From Opisthorchis felineus (Eukaryota; Platyhelminthes; Trematoda; Opisthorchiida; Opisthorchiidae): a DNA stretch of 64,000 nt. Shown here one piece after another: positions 35,722 through 48,712 of the stretch (the stretch's first letter is position 1; every line of letters starts with the position of its first letter). The stretch is from positions 65,179-129,178 of the forward strand of contig SJOL01001927.1 of NCBI GenBank assembly GCA_004794785.1. Direction: 5' to 3'. The notes below the pieces were generated by a model, which saw nothing but the letters and a program-made list of their open reading frames with translations, had not been told where the DNA came from and made no database searches. The position numbers and the translations under genes are program-made.

Positions 35722-36480
35722 AAAATAAACCGAGGGTGGCAAAACACGAAGCATCCTGCTTGACACATGACAAGTGAAGTACAAACTGCGGAAAATGAGG
35801 AACCAGACCAACGGATCTGTTGAGGCAGCGGAGTTGTCGTGATCCAACCGATCAGTCTGAACCAAAACATAAAACCAACGCTGGGGACTTGTGGCCTTGG
35901 ACTGCTGGGCTGATGGCCAGTGTCACAAAAATCGTAAGTGATGATGATGAAGTGGAGGGATTAGTAACGCGCATATATGGTAGCAGGAATCTCAGAATTA
36001 TGGTGTACACTGAAACTGTAGAGACTCACTGGTATCGCTGTTGAAGTGGAGTTGGTTGTAAAACTTCCTTGGAGGAGTGAGTTGATGACAACACACAAGC
36101 CAAATAGTGGACCGTACAGAAAATTGTTGACTTTGTGAGGACTGAAGACTTAAAGTCCACCGGATTGTTTAAATCCGAACGAAAAGTTCAGCTGATTAGA
36201 ATGAACGCCGTCTGTAGTGTATGGCGTTGCCAGTTAAACGACAACCGGGGCGAGTCCAGCGCAGCATCAACGAGCCGAAAACAACAGTGCTGTTGAATTA
36301 AAGGCTAGGTTCAGAACCGCCGGTGATGGGCGATGCACCCCTGCTACGGGAGGGGCGGTGGGTATGCGAACGCACAATGGTGCAGCGCAACAGGACAACA
36401 TTCCCTGCAGGACGCACCATGCACCACACCAAGTTTTCACCCCTCGTGCACTCTATCAGACCTGCAATGTAGCATGCCAA
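35467..36480 (-). mobile_element. R1 retroelement copy (minus strand)
   Basis: On the minus strand the 5' end (about 36475) shows GCACGAGGGGTGAAAAC, a CTGCAGGGAATGTTGTCCTG step, and GTGCATCGCCCATCACCGGC near 36330. These match the 5' end of the copy at 41.0 kb. The 3' end near 35470 has the CATGCC stem-loop and ACCAGTTGGGAACAAA. No coding frame is recognisable, and it is shorter than the 41.0-42.7 kb copy because of internal deletions. Confidence 0.65.
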
Positions 36481-37859
36481 CAAGCAGTCATGGTTGTGGC
36501 TTGTGCACTAATGAATAACTCCAGCTACCAGATATTTTATCCGGTTTGGGAAGCATCTCGCAGCTACCCAATATTATCTCGAACAAAACCAAAAGGTTTC
36601 TGGGTTGTTGTACGATCGGCTTCCCGTAAATCGACGACTAAGCAATGAGGAGTTGACACCTGCAGGGCCTCGCTTGAGTACGGAGCGCCGCCATGTGTAG
36701 TGCGGCAGTTTGCGGCCAATGTATTTGGCAAGATTCTGAAAACTAGGAACATATACAACTACCTTTAGAAGTGTCAAACAGCTCCGTTGAGTAGGTGCCG
36801 CATAGTTAGGTTTTTGCTGTGGCCTATGTTATGCCTTCAGCGCTGGCCACACTTCGAGAGGTTAAATGCGTGCTTGTGCTGCAGTCAGGATAATGTCACT
36901 GTAGCCAAATGTGCTTCGCCAGATGGCAGCAAATAGAACTTTTTCGACGCTCTCAGAATGTTGTAAATGTCGATGGAACACAAGCGAAAAGCCGTTCTGG
37001 GTAAGTTTTTTAAAGCAATTTCTATCTGGCGGTAGATACAAGCTCTGCACCTTCCTGATCACGGATGAAATGGGTACGGGATGTCCTGGTTTGTATGCCT
37101 TCCTAGAATGCGAAAAGTTTTACCCGAAGCGTTAAATGTTCCGTTTATTCAGGCAAATGATGGGTAGCAGTATCAAGTGCAGACTTTCGTCATGGACAAG
37201 TTGGCGGCACAAATGCGGACAGCGAGAGTAGTGTTCGGCTGCTTTGTCCTGTTGTGCTGCTTCCACATTGGAAAAGCTATCACGTAAAATCCATCTATTT
37301 TTGGTCACAGACACTCTGCGAACGGCGGGCATCCATTCCATCGCATGGCCCGCCTGTACAACGCAGTACGGTAGGTATTCTGTTTATCATGATACAAACA
37401 CACAGACTCCGGCAAGATCTGCAAGTACTGCGCCACACGGACACGCGATTCATCTCTTATTCTGAGGCCCTCTGGTTATAACTCCCCGAAAATGGCCTGT
37501 ACAGGCACAATCCGGGATGATTCACTTTGGTAATGTGACCACCAAACGCCTGGAGAATGCCAACGGTCGCCTTAAAAACCGGGTACACCAGTCCAACACA
37601 CTGAAGCATGCCATACAGTGGGTGCCCGGCAAGCCGCGACCCACGCGAGAATTTGATATGCATACGCCATATCAATGCGACCGACGGGAAATCCTGGAGG
37701 GCGGCGGCTACGTTCTGAACGTGGTCTGTCAAATGACTACGTATGCATGTTCCCTCACTTTGAGGCACTTGAGGCCGCGACCGTCAACACAGCAACATCA
37801 TAGTGTTGGAACATAGAGGGTGAGTCCAATCTACGTTAGCTAACTTATACTTCCTGGTG
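36481..37859. other. No recognisable gene
   Basis: Several frames of 60-100 codons overlap on opposite strands with no motif. It may include degraded R1 or LINE 5' sequence. Confidence 0.35.
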
Positions 37860-38221
37860 AAACCACCCAGGTGCTCCCAGACGGTTGACACCTGTGCTGG
37901 GGAATGTGCATGCCACTTCTATCAGGCAATGTGTCTCCCCCACGTCTGTTTTTTCACTGCATTCAGAGGTCGGTCGGTTCCAAGCAGCAAGAACTAAACT
38001 TCATAGATTTTTTCTCGGGTTTCTTCCCTATCTACCGACGAAGGATATCGGGTTGCAACATATCAGGACGAGCGGTACCCCTAACACCTCTTTCTAAGCT
38101 ACCGCCGTCGATGCCGACGGCCTGCCCGCTAGTCATTTTTTTATTCTGACTGTAACATTATGATCATGCCTGACGGCATGCTGCCCACCAGTTGGGAATA
38201 AACATTATTATTATTATTAAA
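37860..38221 (+). mobile_element. R1 retroelement 3' end (plus strand)
   Basis: It ends with the conserved unit ATGATCATGCCTGACGGCAT then CCACCAGTTGGGAATAAACA and a (TTA)n tail (about 38203-38218). The 5' limit is uncertain because similarity fades. Confidence 0.6.
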
Positions 38222-38589
38222 TAAACAGAGAGGTGGATAACCTTCCGGGGCGGGGACCTTGAATGGCCACCGCTTTAATTAAGCATTTGGTTGTTCAGGG
38301 GAAAATCCTGCTGCGCCAAGGCCCGATGTCTGGGGCTGACGACCTGCTTCGGTGGCCTAGGATAGTGCAGCTCAACTCAGGCGGCGGTTTGGGGAAACAA
38401 ACTTGGGCTTTTGTGCGCTTTGTGACTGGCCGACCGGCAAGAGTGACTGCCGGTGTGCAAATGATCGCGTATCATATCACGTCGAATGTTGCGCTGGTGC
38501 ACCTTGCCCACTGTGTGGTGATGCTCTTCAGGTGAATCCGCAGATGACATATTTATGGTGCCTAGGCCCCGGTTAGTCCAGAAGACGCA

Positions 38590-38751
38590 ACGGTGTTAAT
38601 AATAATAATAAAAATGTTTATTTCCATCTGGTGGGTGGCATGCCGTCAGGCATGAGCATGTCACAGTTAGAATAAAAGGATGACTGGCGGGGTTTGTGAG
38701 TACAAGGGATTGCGCGGAAAAGGGACATTATCATAAAAGGTGGGCATTAAT
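38590..38751 (-). mobile_element. Short R1 3'-end copy (minus strand)
   Basis: Plus-strand reading begins with an AAT-repeat tail (38597-38611), then TGTTTATTTCCATCTGGTGG and GCATGCCGTCAGGCATGAGC. It continues through GGATTGCGCGGAAAAGGGAC to GTGGGCATTAATAATA. The order matches 35467-35590. It abuts the tail of the next R1 copy, as if inserted in it. Confidence 0.75.
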
Positions 38752-39965
38752 AATAACAGGTTTACTTCCCAAGTTGTAGGGAGCATGCCGATTGAGGCAT
38801 GACTGGGACGTTATAACCTGAAAGCGGTAGGCAACAACACAAAGGAGAGGGAGTTACAACTAGCAAAGCATGCTTATTACGCGAAAAATTATCGCAGATG
38901 TGGGAACCGAAAGAAACGAGGACAATGGGTATGAGGTACGACTAGTTCAAAGATGTGGTCTGCTGGCCTGAACTAAAACTGGAAACCGTTGCAGGCCATG
39001 AGTGACCTTGGGCGGTCCAGTAAATGGCTAGGGTTACCAAATGCATAAATGGAGATGGAGGTAGAAGAATTCAATCTGGAGACAAATGGCAAGTTTTGTC
39101 TCAAAAATATGGTTTAAATTGAAACTGAGTGGACTCACTGGTGTCAATGTTGTAGGGAGGTCAGGTGCAAAGGGTGGTTTTGATGGGGAGATTGTGCAAA
39201 TGCATAGGGCCAATCGAACACCGTAAATGAACTTGTTGAAGAGGCAAGCCGAAATTGCGGCAGGAAACTTGGTTGGTTAAATCCGAACGATATGTTCAGC
39301 TGTTTAGAACAAGGCGGTTGGGGCCAGGTGAAAAATTTGTTAGTGGTTGCGATTACAGGCTCGAGTGGGCGAGAGGTTGCGGTCGAGATTCTGAAGAAAA
39401 CAGTTGCAGGAGTGCCATCAGACTGGGTATGGCAGTGCCATGCCATCATTGCACTGACATATTTCGGTTTCTGGACAGCTTCGTAACGGTCATCAAGGTT
39501 GCCGCAATCTGACAGGGGACACGCATTTCCTTAGCAGCCGGATCCGGATAAGACGCGGGGATCGAAACAGATAGAGTCAGGCCAATGCAGAGTCACGCAA
39601 AATTTCCAATCAGCAGGAGGACCAGGGGAGTGTAGACCGCGGACAAGCCAGATTGAATAAATAACGGTTGTACGGGACATTTGCGCAACTACGGCCAAAG
39701 GTTGAAGCTTGGGAAGAGGGGGAATGAGGAAGGAATAGGATGAGAGCAGTATCGTCTGGTGAGTGCCAGAAGGCATCAGATAAAACGATGTCCACTAGAA
39801 AAAAATATAAAGGGGGATTACAGGAAACTAAATGAACCCAGGAAGAGGTGGATTTTGTTGGCTGACATAGAAGCCACGTACTGGCTGGACCAAATTAGGT
39901 GCCTAAGTTTGGGAAGGGAAGGACTTAGCCGCCGAGGCAGGGAGGCTAGGCGTTGGATTAGTTGG
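38752..39965 (-). mobile_element. R1 retroelement copy, about 1.2 kb (minus strand)
   Basis: The 3' end at 38752 reads, on the minus strand, CAGTCATGCCTCAATCGGCA, then CTTGGGAAGTAAACCTGTTA and a TTA tail. Upstream parts align by eye with 41.75-42.66 kb: CACACCCAGTCTGATGGCAC-like steps near 39420, TTTTATCTGATGCC near 39785, and GTCAGCCAACAAAATCC near 39860. Frames in it (for example QSDGTPATVFF) match the plus-strand copy (QSDGTPANIFF), but no known domain appears. Confidence 0.75.
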
Positions 39966-41014
39966 AACAGGCGATTACATGGTGGATTACATGGCGGTAG
40001 TTTTTAGCCCTCGCCGAACGGTTCGCAAAAAAGGCATGTTATGATTTTGACACGAACCTAAGCACGTACTCCCAGTACGGCGTGTCCCGGAAGCCTATGT
40101 AGGTTCATATTTTCGGGCCCAACGTGAAGCAAGTTTACAACCGTGTTTTGACAGCCTAATACTAGGGCTAATGTTGTAGAGCGCTGTTACCCCGACGGTC
40201 CTGTTACTTTGTTCTACCACGTACACTTACCAGCCTGAAACCACACATAAGTCAGCTTCCCTTTTGAGTGTTCTCGGCCATTAATTACCCTCTCTCTTAT
40301 CTCTCATACAAACGTTTCACCTCCTGGAGCTTTATTCGCCCCTGCTTTCTGAAGTGCAGATATGTTGTATAGCGCCTAGTGTCAGCCATCGAAACAGTGT
40401 TCATGCCCGTCTCCGCCGACCCCGTTATATTTCCGTACCTTCCGCCTTAAGCTTCTGTGCCCAGACAACCTATCATTTGTTCCTTCGAGCTTGGTCCTAT
40501 CCCTGAATAATTATGTTAGCTCCATTTAATGTATAGTGCTTTGCTCTTCCTAGGTCAAACTAACATAAACCAAACCGAGGCTTTATTTCCTTACTCTTCA
40601 AAACCACTCCGCATCCCCTGATCACGCGCAGTGCACGCACATCATATAGTGAGTCTGGAGATGCGCAATGAATGAAATAATTGCTTGGTTCTATAGCCCA
40701 TTCATCCACACACATAACACTGTGGTGCACCTCTGCTTAACATGGCGGTTCGCACCAAAGCTTCGTCGTCGTTTTGCCACAGTAAACGGGCTCCGAACAT
40801 CTCCATTCTACTGTCGCAGCCCAAATGGTAGGTGCCGTTTCACTTGCCCCCGCGACGTGCCTCTTCCAATGGCTGCTGCTGTTTTCTTGTTCGAAGTTCC
40901 TGAGCTGTTTTATTGGCCTGGCTTTCCCCCGACCGGATAAAATATCTGGTAGCTGAAGTTCTGTAATAATGCACAAGCCGCTGCTTCGTGGCTTGTCACC
41001 CTGAAGAACTAATA
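39966..41014. other. No recognisable gene
   Basis: Pyrimidine-rich sequence with short frames only. Confidence 0.35.
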
Positions 41015-42680
41015 GCACGCACGAGGGAAGGAAACCTCGTGTGGTGGACGGGTATGCCCTGCAGGGAGGGTCGGCCTGTTACTTTGCACCACGGTGCGTT
41101 GATATACTCACCACCCCTCCAGTGGCACAGGTGCATCGCCCATCGCCGGCGGTCCTGAGCCTGGCCTTTATTTCAGGAAACCCATAAAAGAGCACCGTTG
41201 TTGTTTCTATGTAGCTGGTTTGGACTTGTTCCGGTTGTCAATTATATGGCGAAACCACGAAATACGAGCGAAAGTCAACTGTCCTTCCGTCTGATTTAAA
41301 AAAAGTGCACGGGGTAGACCGAAGATACTCCGCAAGGCTCATGGCTTCCGTCGACGTGCATGGCATCGCCACCCTCGCCCTAGTTGCGGTTGCAACACCC
41401 ATATGTCCACTTCATCAGCCAGACATAATACGCACGTCCTCCCCGCTTGTTCACGAGGTGACATTATATCAGCTTTGGGCTGATAGTAGTGACTCAGTGA
41501 CTGGCGAACCATACTCTTACATTTCTGTTCAGTTCATGTAGCAGTTTCCAGTTACATTACAGTTCCTATCTACTATCTCAGAGGCTCTTGTTCAACCGAG
41601 CTTTATTTGTCTGTTGTCCTTCTTCGCATTAACCTCCGCACACTTTGCACGACGGAGACCCTCTGATTGGACTGTTCAGCTGAGCTAAAAACAACTTCAG
41701 TGCCCCGTCTAACTCGCCCTGTCGTCACCCGTACCAACTAGTCAGAAGTCTTGACTCTCTGCTGGCTACCTCGGCGGCCAAGTCCTCACCCTCCCAAAAT
41801 TACACAGCTACTCTTGCCCTGGCCTTGCGCCTTCTGGTCGACTGATGTTCATTGCAAACACGAGACACAGCTCTTACTAACAATGATAGACTCTTTCATC
41901 GAGATCTGAAGGTAAAGCATACACGCCGATTGGAAGCTACCAATAATGAATTGTTGTGTCCTCATACTACATCGGCAATCTCAGCTATTTCTTGGCTGCT
42001 AGGTCAGCCAACAAAAATCCAACCATTTATATGATCATCAAACTTGCAGTCGTCCCCTTTGGATCATTCAGTCCACTGGACACCGTTTTATCTGATGCCT
42101 GCTGGCACTCGCCAAACGCTAATGCTCTCATCCCACACTTTTCTCATTCCCCCTAACCCCAAGCTTCTAAATTCGGCAGTAGCTGCTGCGAACCCCCCGT
42201 ATGGCCGTCGTTCATTCAATCTAACTGGTCCCCGGTTCACACCCACATGGTCCTCCAACTGAATCGAAGTTACCCGTGACTATATATCGGCCTGGCCCTA
42301 CTTGTGTCAGTCCTCTCGTCTAACCCAGATCCAGCCGCCACAGGAATGCGCATTCCCTGTCCGATTGCTGCGACCTTACGTCCGTTATGGGGCTGTCCAG
42401 AAATCGGAGTATTTCGGTGCGATGATGGCACGGTACGACACTGCCACACCCAGTCTGATGGCACTCCCGCAAACATTTTCTTCCTGCCCTCGACCTTCAC
42501 CTCTCGTTCACTCGAGCCTGTGGTTGCATGTACGAACAAATTTTTCACCCAGCTCCAACGGCCTCTGGGACGAGCCCGTTGTTTTATTGCCCACCGCGTT
42601 CAGATTGTAACGACCCAATAATGCCTCCATTGGCATGTTCCTTACAAGTTGGAAGATAAACCTTTTGTTATTATTATGAA
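41015..42680 (+). mobile_element. R1 retroelement, longest copy, about 1.7 kb
   Basis: The 5' end has a small hairpin (CACGAGG...CCTCGTG, 41016-41040) and the shared step GTGCATCGCCCATCGCCGGC near 41130. The middle matches the minus-strand copy at 38.75-39.97 kb. The 3' end is AATAATGCCTCCATTGGCAT, then AAGTTGGAAGATAAACC and a TTATTATTA tail ending about 42678. No endonuclease or RT motif was found. It is either a non-autonomous element or a LINE that has lost its enzyme region. Confidence 0.7.
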
Positions 42681-45600
42681 AGGGACGACGATGATTTCGC
42701 GTGACTCATGCAAAGCCTTTCAGCTCCAGATTGTTCGTATGTTAATGAGACCTCAGGCGTTTCACATAAGTCCCATTTCTTGAGGCCTTACTTGTCGGTA
42801 GGCAGCAAGCTGCAAGAAATCATGCAATGCGAATCAGCCGTTGGAGGTAGCGTTGTGTAACCAAGCCTCCACGAGATTGTCGCCGCTTAAGTTGTCCCTT
42901 TATAGGGTAAGTGTTACTCCCACTTTGTTAGCCACCTGCCTCATAGTGATTTTCCGATAACTTAACTCATATCTTCCTCTCATTTCAGGGCGTCAATAGC
43001 CCAATGAACAATGTGTAATGAGAAGGCCATACGGATCCCGATCCAAACGACCAATAAAATTGAACTTTTCGTCTCCAACAATTCGGACCTTCTAATTTCC
43101 CCATCAGAGATAAATGGGTGCGTATCAGCCAGTTGATTAGGCATTGCGGACCCCTAGCAGCATGTTAATCGTGTGCGTCAGCTTGATTCGTTCAGCTGAA
43201 CGGTTGATCGACGACATGATCCTCCTGGCATGTTTTGCCGGTTACAACGGGGAACCCCGCCGTAGTTACTACCAAACATGACGTACGCGCATAAGTCATC
43301 AACGTCTGCAATCCTTGCGTTTTTCCAGATTCGCACGAGTTATCCGAAAACAATGAATGTATCTACCGCAATCATAACTCTGAATAGCAACTACATAGGT
43401 CGCATAACACATAATTCGGTATTCGTCCAGTCAAGCAGATATAAATTGCAAAAGTTATTTACCGCAGTGGCAATCCCGCATATTCTGTTTCCACAAGCAC
43501 AGTGCAGATTCTAGAAAGCTCACTGAATTATTTCAGCTGCAGAACCACCTGCAACTATCGTCCATTGTAAGCGATTCAGGTTTTACCGCAATTCGTGATA
43601 TCTTATTACATTATGCACCGTTTTCAGTCGGTGATTGGTGACCTTGAGGAGTTGCTCATTTAAACAAAGCATCCACGCAGATAATTCGCCGAACAATTCA
43701 CTGGACGTAGACATTCTTTACTATGAAGTGGTAACCTTGAAAAAGTCGCAGTTTTCGAGAAGTCAATTCCATTTTGGGAATGCTGCGCGGCACCAATGAC
43801 CAAGTGACCGCACAATTTCCAACCAGCTTAATTTGCGTTCAAGGTGGAATTACTAAATTCGGAACCCTGGTTATTCGAACTAAAACATAGCCCGTTTCCG
43901 TCAAATAACAGATTTAGTTTGTAGACCTCTACTGCGAGTAATCTTAGATGCTCACACCTTTTCACCAGATAAGGATGAAAGTACACATCCTGCCCGCCTG
44001 ATTACAACAGCCACTAAGGCGCCTCATCGCGTGTTACAGTTATCATACAGCTTCGTGAAATTCGAGGATATCGGGTCGTGTATGGGTAAGCTAATGAGTG
44101 GCTGAAATAGTTTGTGCGATTGCAAGAGGATTTGACAGCGCGGGTAGGATAAAGATCATACAGAAATAAGAAAAACTGGAAAAGGACACGCAGACAAATG
44201 CGCCGTCGGAACCTGAACACTAGGAATGTCCACAGAGTCTTCTGTCTTGACAGCGTGTTGTGACTGGGCATTACGCCGACTGCCCATGGATACATTCCTA
44301 TCGGGCACACAAACAATAACGACCTGAGCATGCATGCCAAATGACCTATTTCAATTCCGTTTTTCTAAGCATGCTGGCAGAGGGAGTTGATGGAAGTAGC
44401 TTCAAACGTTGGGGAACGGCAAATGGAACTAAACCAACCTTTCGAATTTCAGTGCGGGAAAACGGTGTAACAGAGAAGACCCCATGCTCGGCTATGTTCC
44501 AAGTGGACATGCTGACTTGACAATGTTAATCACAACAGAAAGGTGAACAAGTCAAACATCAGTCAACTAGTTTTAAAAGTCCCCCCACCCAATCAGCCTT
44601 GTAACCAATCCCAGTTACGTCCTCAAAAGCAAGAGATTGAACTAGATGACGGTGTCGAAAGACAGTCCAGTTGGCTGCCACGAAAACGCCAATACATCGA
44701 TTACCGAACATTGCAAAAACACGAATAGATTTCGACAAATTTAATGCGATTACGGTGAAATTTCAGAACCATATGCACACGTAGACGTCCGGATTTCCCA
44801 GGTCTTTTTCAAGCGGTATGTTTAGCAGATTGGAGTTTGGATTGCACTTGTGTTATTGATGCAATTTTTCTCAAATATTTCTGTCAGCTCGGTAGCACAT
44901 GCTACCCTAATATCATTACTAAGGACAGGAACTAAGTCACGTGTACAAGCATCAATACGTTGTCTGATAAGAGGTACCATTGGCTATTTATGTTTAGTGT
45001 TACGACCAGCTGTCTGTCGATATCCAAGCGTTCACCGCAGCAACATCCGACACGTGTGTCACAGCGGCCATTGAGGTGTAGCAGTAAAAGAATGGCCCTT
45101 CAGTATATTGTCCAAGCAATCAACACCATCCTTATCCTAATTGGAGAAACAGGTTGTTGAGCGCCCTTTTGTACTGTTTGGCCTCCAGTGAACAGCAGAA
45201 AGTGATGCGTTCTTGGGTCGATAACGCAATAAGTGTTGTTTTCGGTGAAGTTCCAATACAGACTGTCCTCGTACTTGCCAAGTTTCTGTGACATAAGTCC
45301 ACTGGGAATTCCTTCGCAATTTTTGTAGTGTTCCAGGAATATTCATTTCTTCTTAGGTAAGTTTCGAGCAAGACCAGGAGTGGAGACGATCGACCGTGGT
45401 AAGAAGTCTGTTTACCAACCGGTGTGTACTCCGCTAAAGGTGAGTCTTGTTGCACCCGTTTCATGGGCACCGATGTCATGGCAAATTGTAGACATAATTG
45501 GATTTTTTTGACAATCACTCAAAACTGGGCACCAAATTCACCCGGTTCACTCGGCAGGGTGATGAATCAACAGTGAGATTTCACGGACAAGTCAAACGGA

Positions 45601-46187
45601 AGTAAGACGAATAAACAGTTCGACATTTGGACATGGCAAATCTGGATACCGCACAAATCGGACCAAGGGAAAGACCATGGTTGTGTACTAAAAGTGTCCG
45701 TATAATCAGACCGAAGATGATTACTAATCGATCTCTTGGCGCCACTTTTTGGGGCATTCGTACACCAAAACCATCACTCAAAAAACAACTGAGTGATACA
45801 CACCAAGAAGCCCAAATAAGTATTCTAGCCTGATGAATGTAATAAATTCACCTGACTATCACTGTACTGTCACAGAATGTGCGAAATATTTCCATCGATG
45901 AGAAGCTTGAATACATCAAACGGTACGTTATTTCCAGGAGGGCCCGAGCGGTCCAGCGTTCGGGCTTCCTCACTCAAACCAACCCAGACCGCTGAAATTA
46001 CCTAGAAAACTATTGAGTTCTACCCTTCCTTGCATCATTATGCGTCAATCCACTAAGCTGTGAGGGGCTCCGGTGAACCTAAACAAGTGCTAAATATAAT
46101 CCACTAAGCTGTGAGCACCTGCAACGCATTCGTAACACCTGACCGCACAAACCGACGATCGATAACTCATCAGTAGGCTACGATGGA
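42681..46187. other. Unassigned interval with weak ORFs
   Basis: No gene is called. On the minus strand at 45518-45100 two overlapping frames occur. One reads KYEDSLYWNFTENNTYCVID, which looks protein-like, but I can place neither splice sites nor a family. A 17-bp direct repeat (ATCCACTAAGCTGTGAG) occurs near 46051 and 46098. Confidence 0.35.
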
Positions 46188-46375
46188 AATAATAATTCGT
46201 TCAGCTGTAACACCCCTTGGTGACTGGCTGCCATGCCACCTGAAGGAAGCACGAGGGCTGGAATACTGCCAGGTTGCCCAAGCCTAGACAGGGGAAGTCG
46301 AGATTCAGAGGTCGGGTCCGAACCACGGACCTTCCGGTCAGTAAATTCGCACCCTAACCACTGCATGAGTTCTAG
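46188..46375 (-). repeat. tRNA-derived SINE, copy 4
   Basis: On the minus strand: GACCGGAAGGTCCGTGGTTC (B-box region GGTTCGGACCC), the body GGGCAACCTGGCAGTATTCC, GCCCTCGTGCTTCCTTCAGG, and a tail AACGAATTATTATT at the low-coordinate end. Confidence 0.85.
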
Positions 46376-47062
46376 CTTGTATTTACCGGCCTCATTGCGG
46401 AGTTATCCAGTGAAACCGTTCACGAGTTACGGCCGAATAGTCCATTAGAGGATATTTCACCTTTAAAGGACTTAATTCTGGAGCATTCTGAGCTAGAAAA
46501 TACCTTTGTGGAGGTGATTTCTGTTGTTAATTGGTCGAGCGAACCAAACTTACGGCCGCGTTTCAACGTTTAAGAGAGAAACACCAACAGGTCGCCACAG
46601 GGGAGCAGTTTTAATTGAAAGAGTAATATGGATTCCATCGTTGGTTTCATATGCTGGTGATGATAGGTTCACCCTAACCAAACATGAGTGGTGAGTAACG
46701 CATGAGCTTTATCCAGCTTCGTTGAGACCTACTTGACATTTAATACGTAGAACTGAACAAGGGAGACCGCAAAAAAATTTCATAGCTACTATTAATGTAC
46801 ATACAAGAAGTCCAGTGAACAGAGTAACTACTTTTGAATCCCTCTAACACAGAGGGGTGATGAAGCCGTTTAAACTTAACGGCTAGTTATAACAGTCAGC
46901 GTGAGTCAACAAGCGGTAGTCTACTAAGGATCCATCGCTGACCTGTTCTTTCACTGGAATAACCGGGACATCCAAGGTAGTGTTTGCATAATATGATTAA
47001 ACTAACGGGTCAAATGCTAATAGGGACATCTCTTTTGGTCGCAGTGTTGGGAGATTTTGTAA
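46376..47062. other. No recognisable gene
   Basis: Nothing that I can name. Confidence 0.4.
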
Positions 47063-47522
47063 TTTCCAACTGAGATTTCGTCTTGTCAGTGAGGCCAATT
47101 TATGCTGAAAAGCCGAGAAGCACCGTACAGATGCTTCATCCATATCGAGGATCAGCAGTGCGCACCTCACGAAGCTTTGAGTTTTCAACCCGCGGACTTT
47201 CGGCCAGGGGCTGAACACAGTCGTTTGAACACGAGCAGGTGATCAGCATTGTGATTGGCTTTCACTAAGACAGGATATAAAGCCGTTCGACTTTCAATCA
47301 CACCACGTTGTCACGCAATGATTGGATGCACGAGTAACGACTTCTCATATTGCTGTACAGCTCGCAGCCGAACGGTTAAGCGTTCGGGAGCTCTTAACTT
47401 CCTGGAGTTTCGTGGGATGCACACCGCTTATTGTTTTCAATAAGGATGAAACAGTCGTACAGTGCTTCTCGGCTTTTCAGCATGGATCGGCCTCACTGAC
47501 AGGACGAAGTCTCACTTGGAAA
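47063..47522. mobile_element. Fold-back element, copy 2
   Basis: The arms are inverted copies. TTTCCAACTGAGATTTCGTC on the left pairs with the reverse complement of the right end (GACGAAGTCTCACTTGGAAA). GCTGAAAAGCCGAGAAGCAC (about 47103) pairs with GTGCTTCTCGGCTTTTCAGC (about 47463). Same family as the element at 19.4-20.1 kb but with a shorter centre. No transposase frame. Confidence 0.75.
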
Positions 47523-48712
47523 CCTTTTTTGGGTTTCGGCTTTGCCGGAATGTTGACAAGGTAGCCGTGTGTTGTTTCAATATCCTGAGTTGGTAAGAGC
47601 TTTTTCATGAAAAAGCGTTTATGAGTGATTGAAAATTTATTGCGAAACGGTGCGAAGATTGCACACATATAACTGTCCTTGGAAATGAAAACGGAGTTAG
47701 ACGACGGCGACCAAAAAGAACTGATGATGCCTAATTATCTCCTTACAAGACGCAGGCAAAAGACGTTCAAAGATGGGATAGTAAGCGTTTTATTCGAATA
47801 TCACCGAATCAACACAATACAAAAGTTCACTAGAATCAATATTACGTTCTGCATCTCGAATTCTCGTCCAATGGATTTTGTTTTCCTTGAAGAGTCTTAG
47901 AAAGAAATCGCGCTGCTTCTCGTACTGAGCCTTCAGAGAAGAACGCAAGAGACAACACATTTCAGTATATACCAAAGTTTTCACGATAAGCAAAGACTCG
48001 CAAGAGAAGTTTGCTTCCCAAACAGATCTGGTGTGCGTGGGCCTCTCAAAAAGACTAGCAGTGAACCTCACTACTAGACTCACCTATGAAAAAGGCTGAT
48101 TGGGCAACCTCTTCAAAGGCCTAGATTTTTCTATGAACTGAGAATTCGCCTAGGTTGGTCGTTTACCAGAGACAAGTGCAGCTTTGTTCGTGAGTGCACA
48201 GTACACAACTATAGTTGTTCCCCTAAACAGGTGTTTCCATTGTTAGTGACCGTCTCATCCAGATCTACAAGGTGTTCCTGTGATACTCATATTAGCCCAC
48301 GCCCTAAATAGCTTACATCTAACAAACAACCCTGCTCATGAGAAAAGCCGGTTGCAGCGGTTCAGTAGCTGAAACCGATGTGAGTGACTGACTTATGTAT
48401 TTTTACGAAGTCTCTGGAAATGCGATCTAAACGAAGTCCTTACGGAAAACAGTGGTTGTGAAACACAGCTGTGAGCAGGAACAGCACATGAAGTTCACTG
48501 TTCTAAGACCAAACAGCCAGTCTAGTTCGAAGGAAAACGTCCTACTGTATCTTTTGTTGTCCGTTTGCTGTCTGCCCTCTACCACGTGAATGCCACATAC
48601 ATAGATCAGCGAAGACATGAGATGCATCAGGTTTGTGTTTTCTCTGTCAACCCTGATATGAATATATGTGAGACAGACATACACCGATCGCTTACGATGT
48701 CGGCAACAATAA
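47523..48712. other. Unassigned interval with one possible exon
   Basis: A 97-codon minus-strand frame (48083-47790) reads, among others, SSLKAQYEKQRDFFLRLFKE and looks charged and helical. No family is recognised and splice limits are unclear. Confidence 0.3.

Noticed and set aside
40975..41041. Hammerhead-ribozyme-like core (CTGAAGA ... GGAAAC) at the 5' end of an R1 copy
   Set aside because: The CUGANGA part fits, but the second core strand is GGAAAC instead of CGAAAC. I could not draw stems I and III, and the related copy at 36.47 kb reads CTGATAGA.
46051..46114. Short direct repeat as a CRISPR-like or integration array
   Set aside because: Only two 17-bp copies, in a eukaryotic context.
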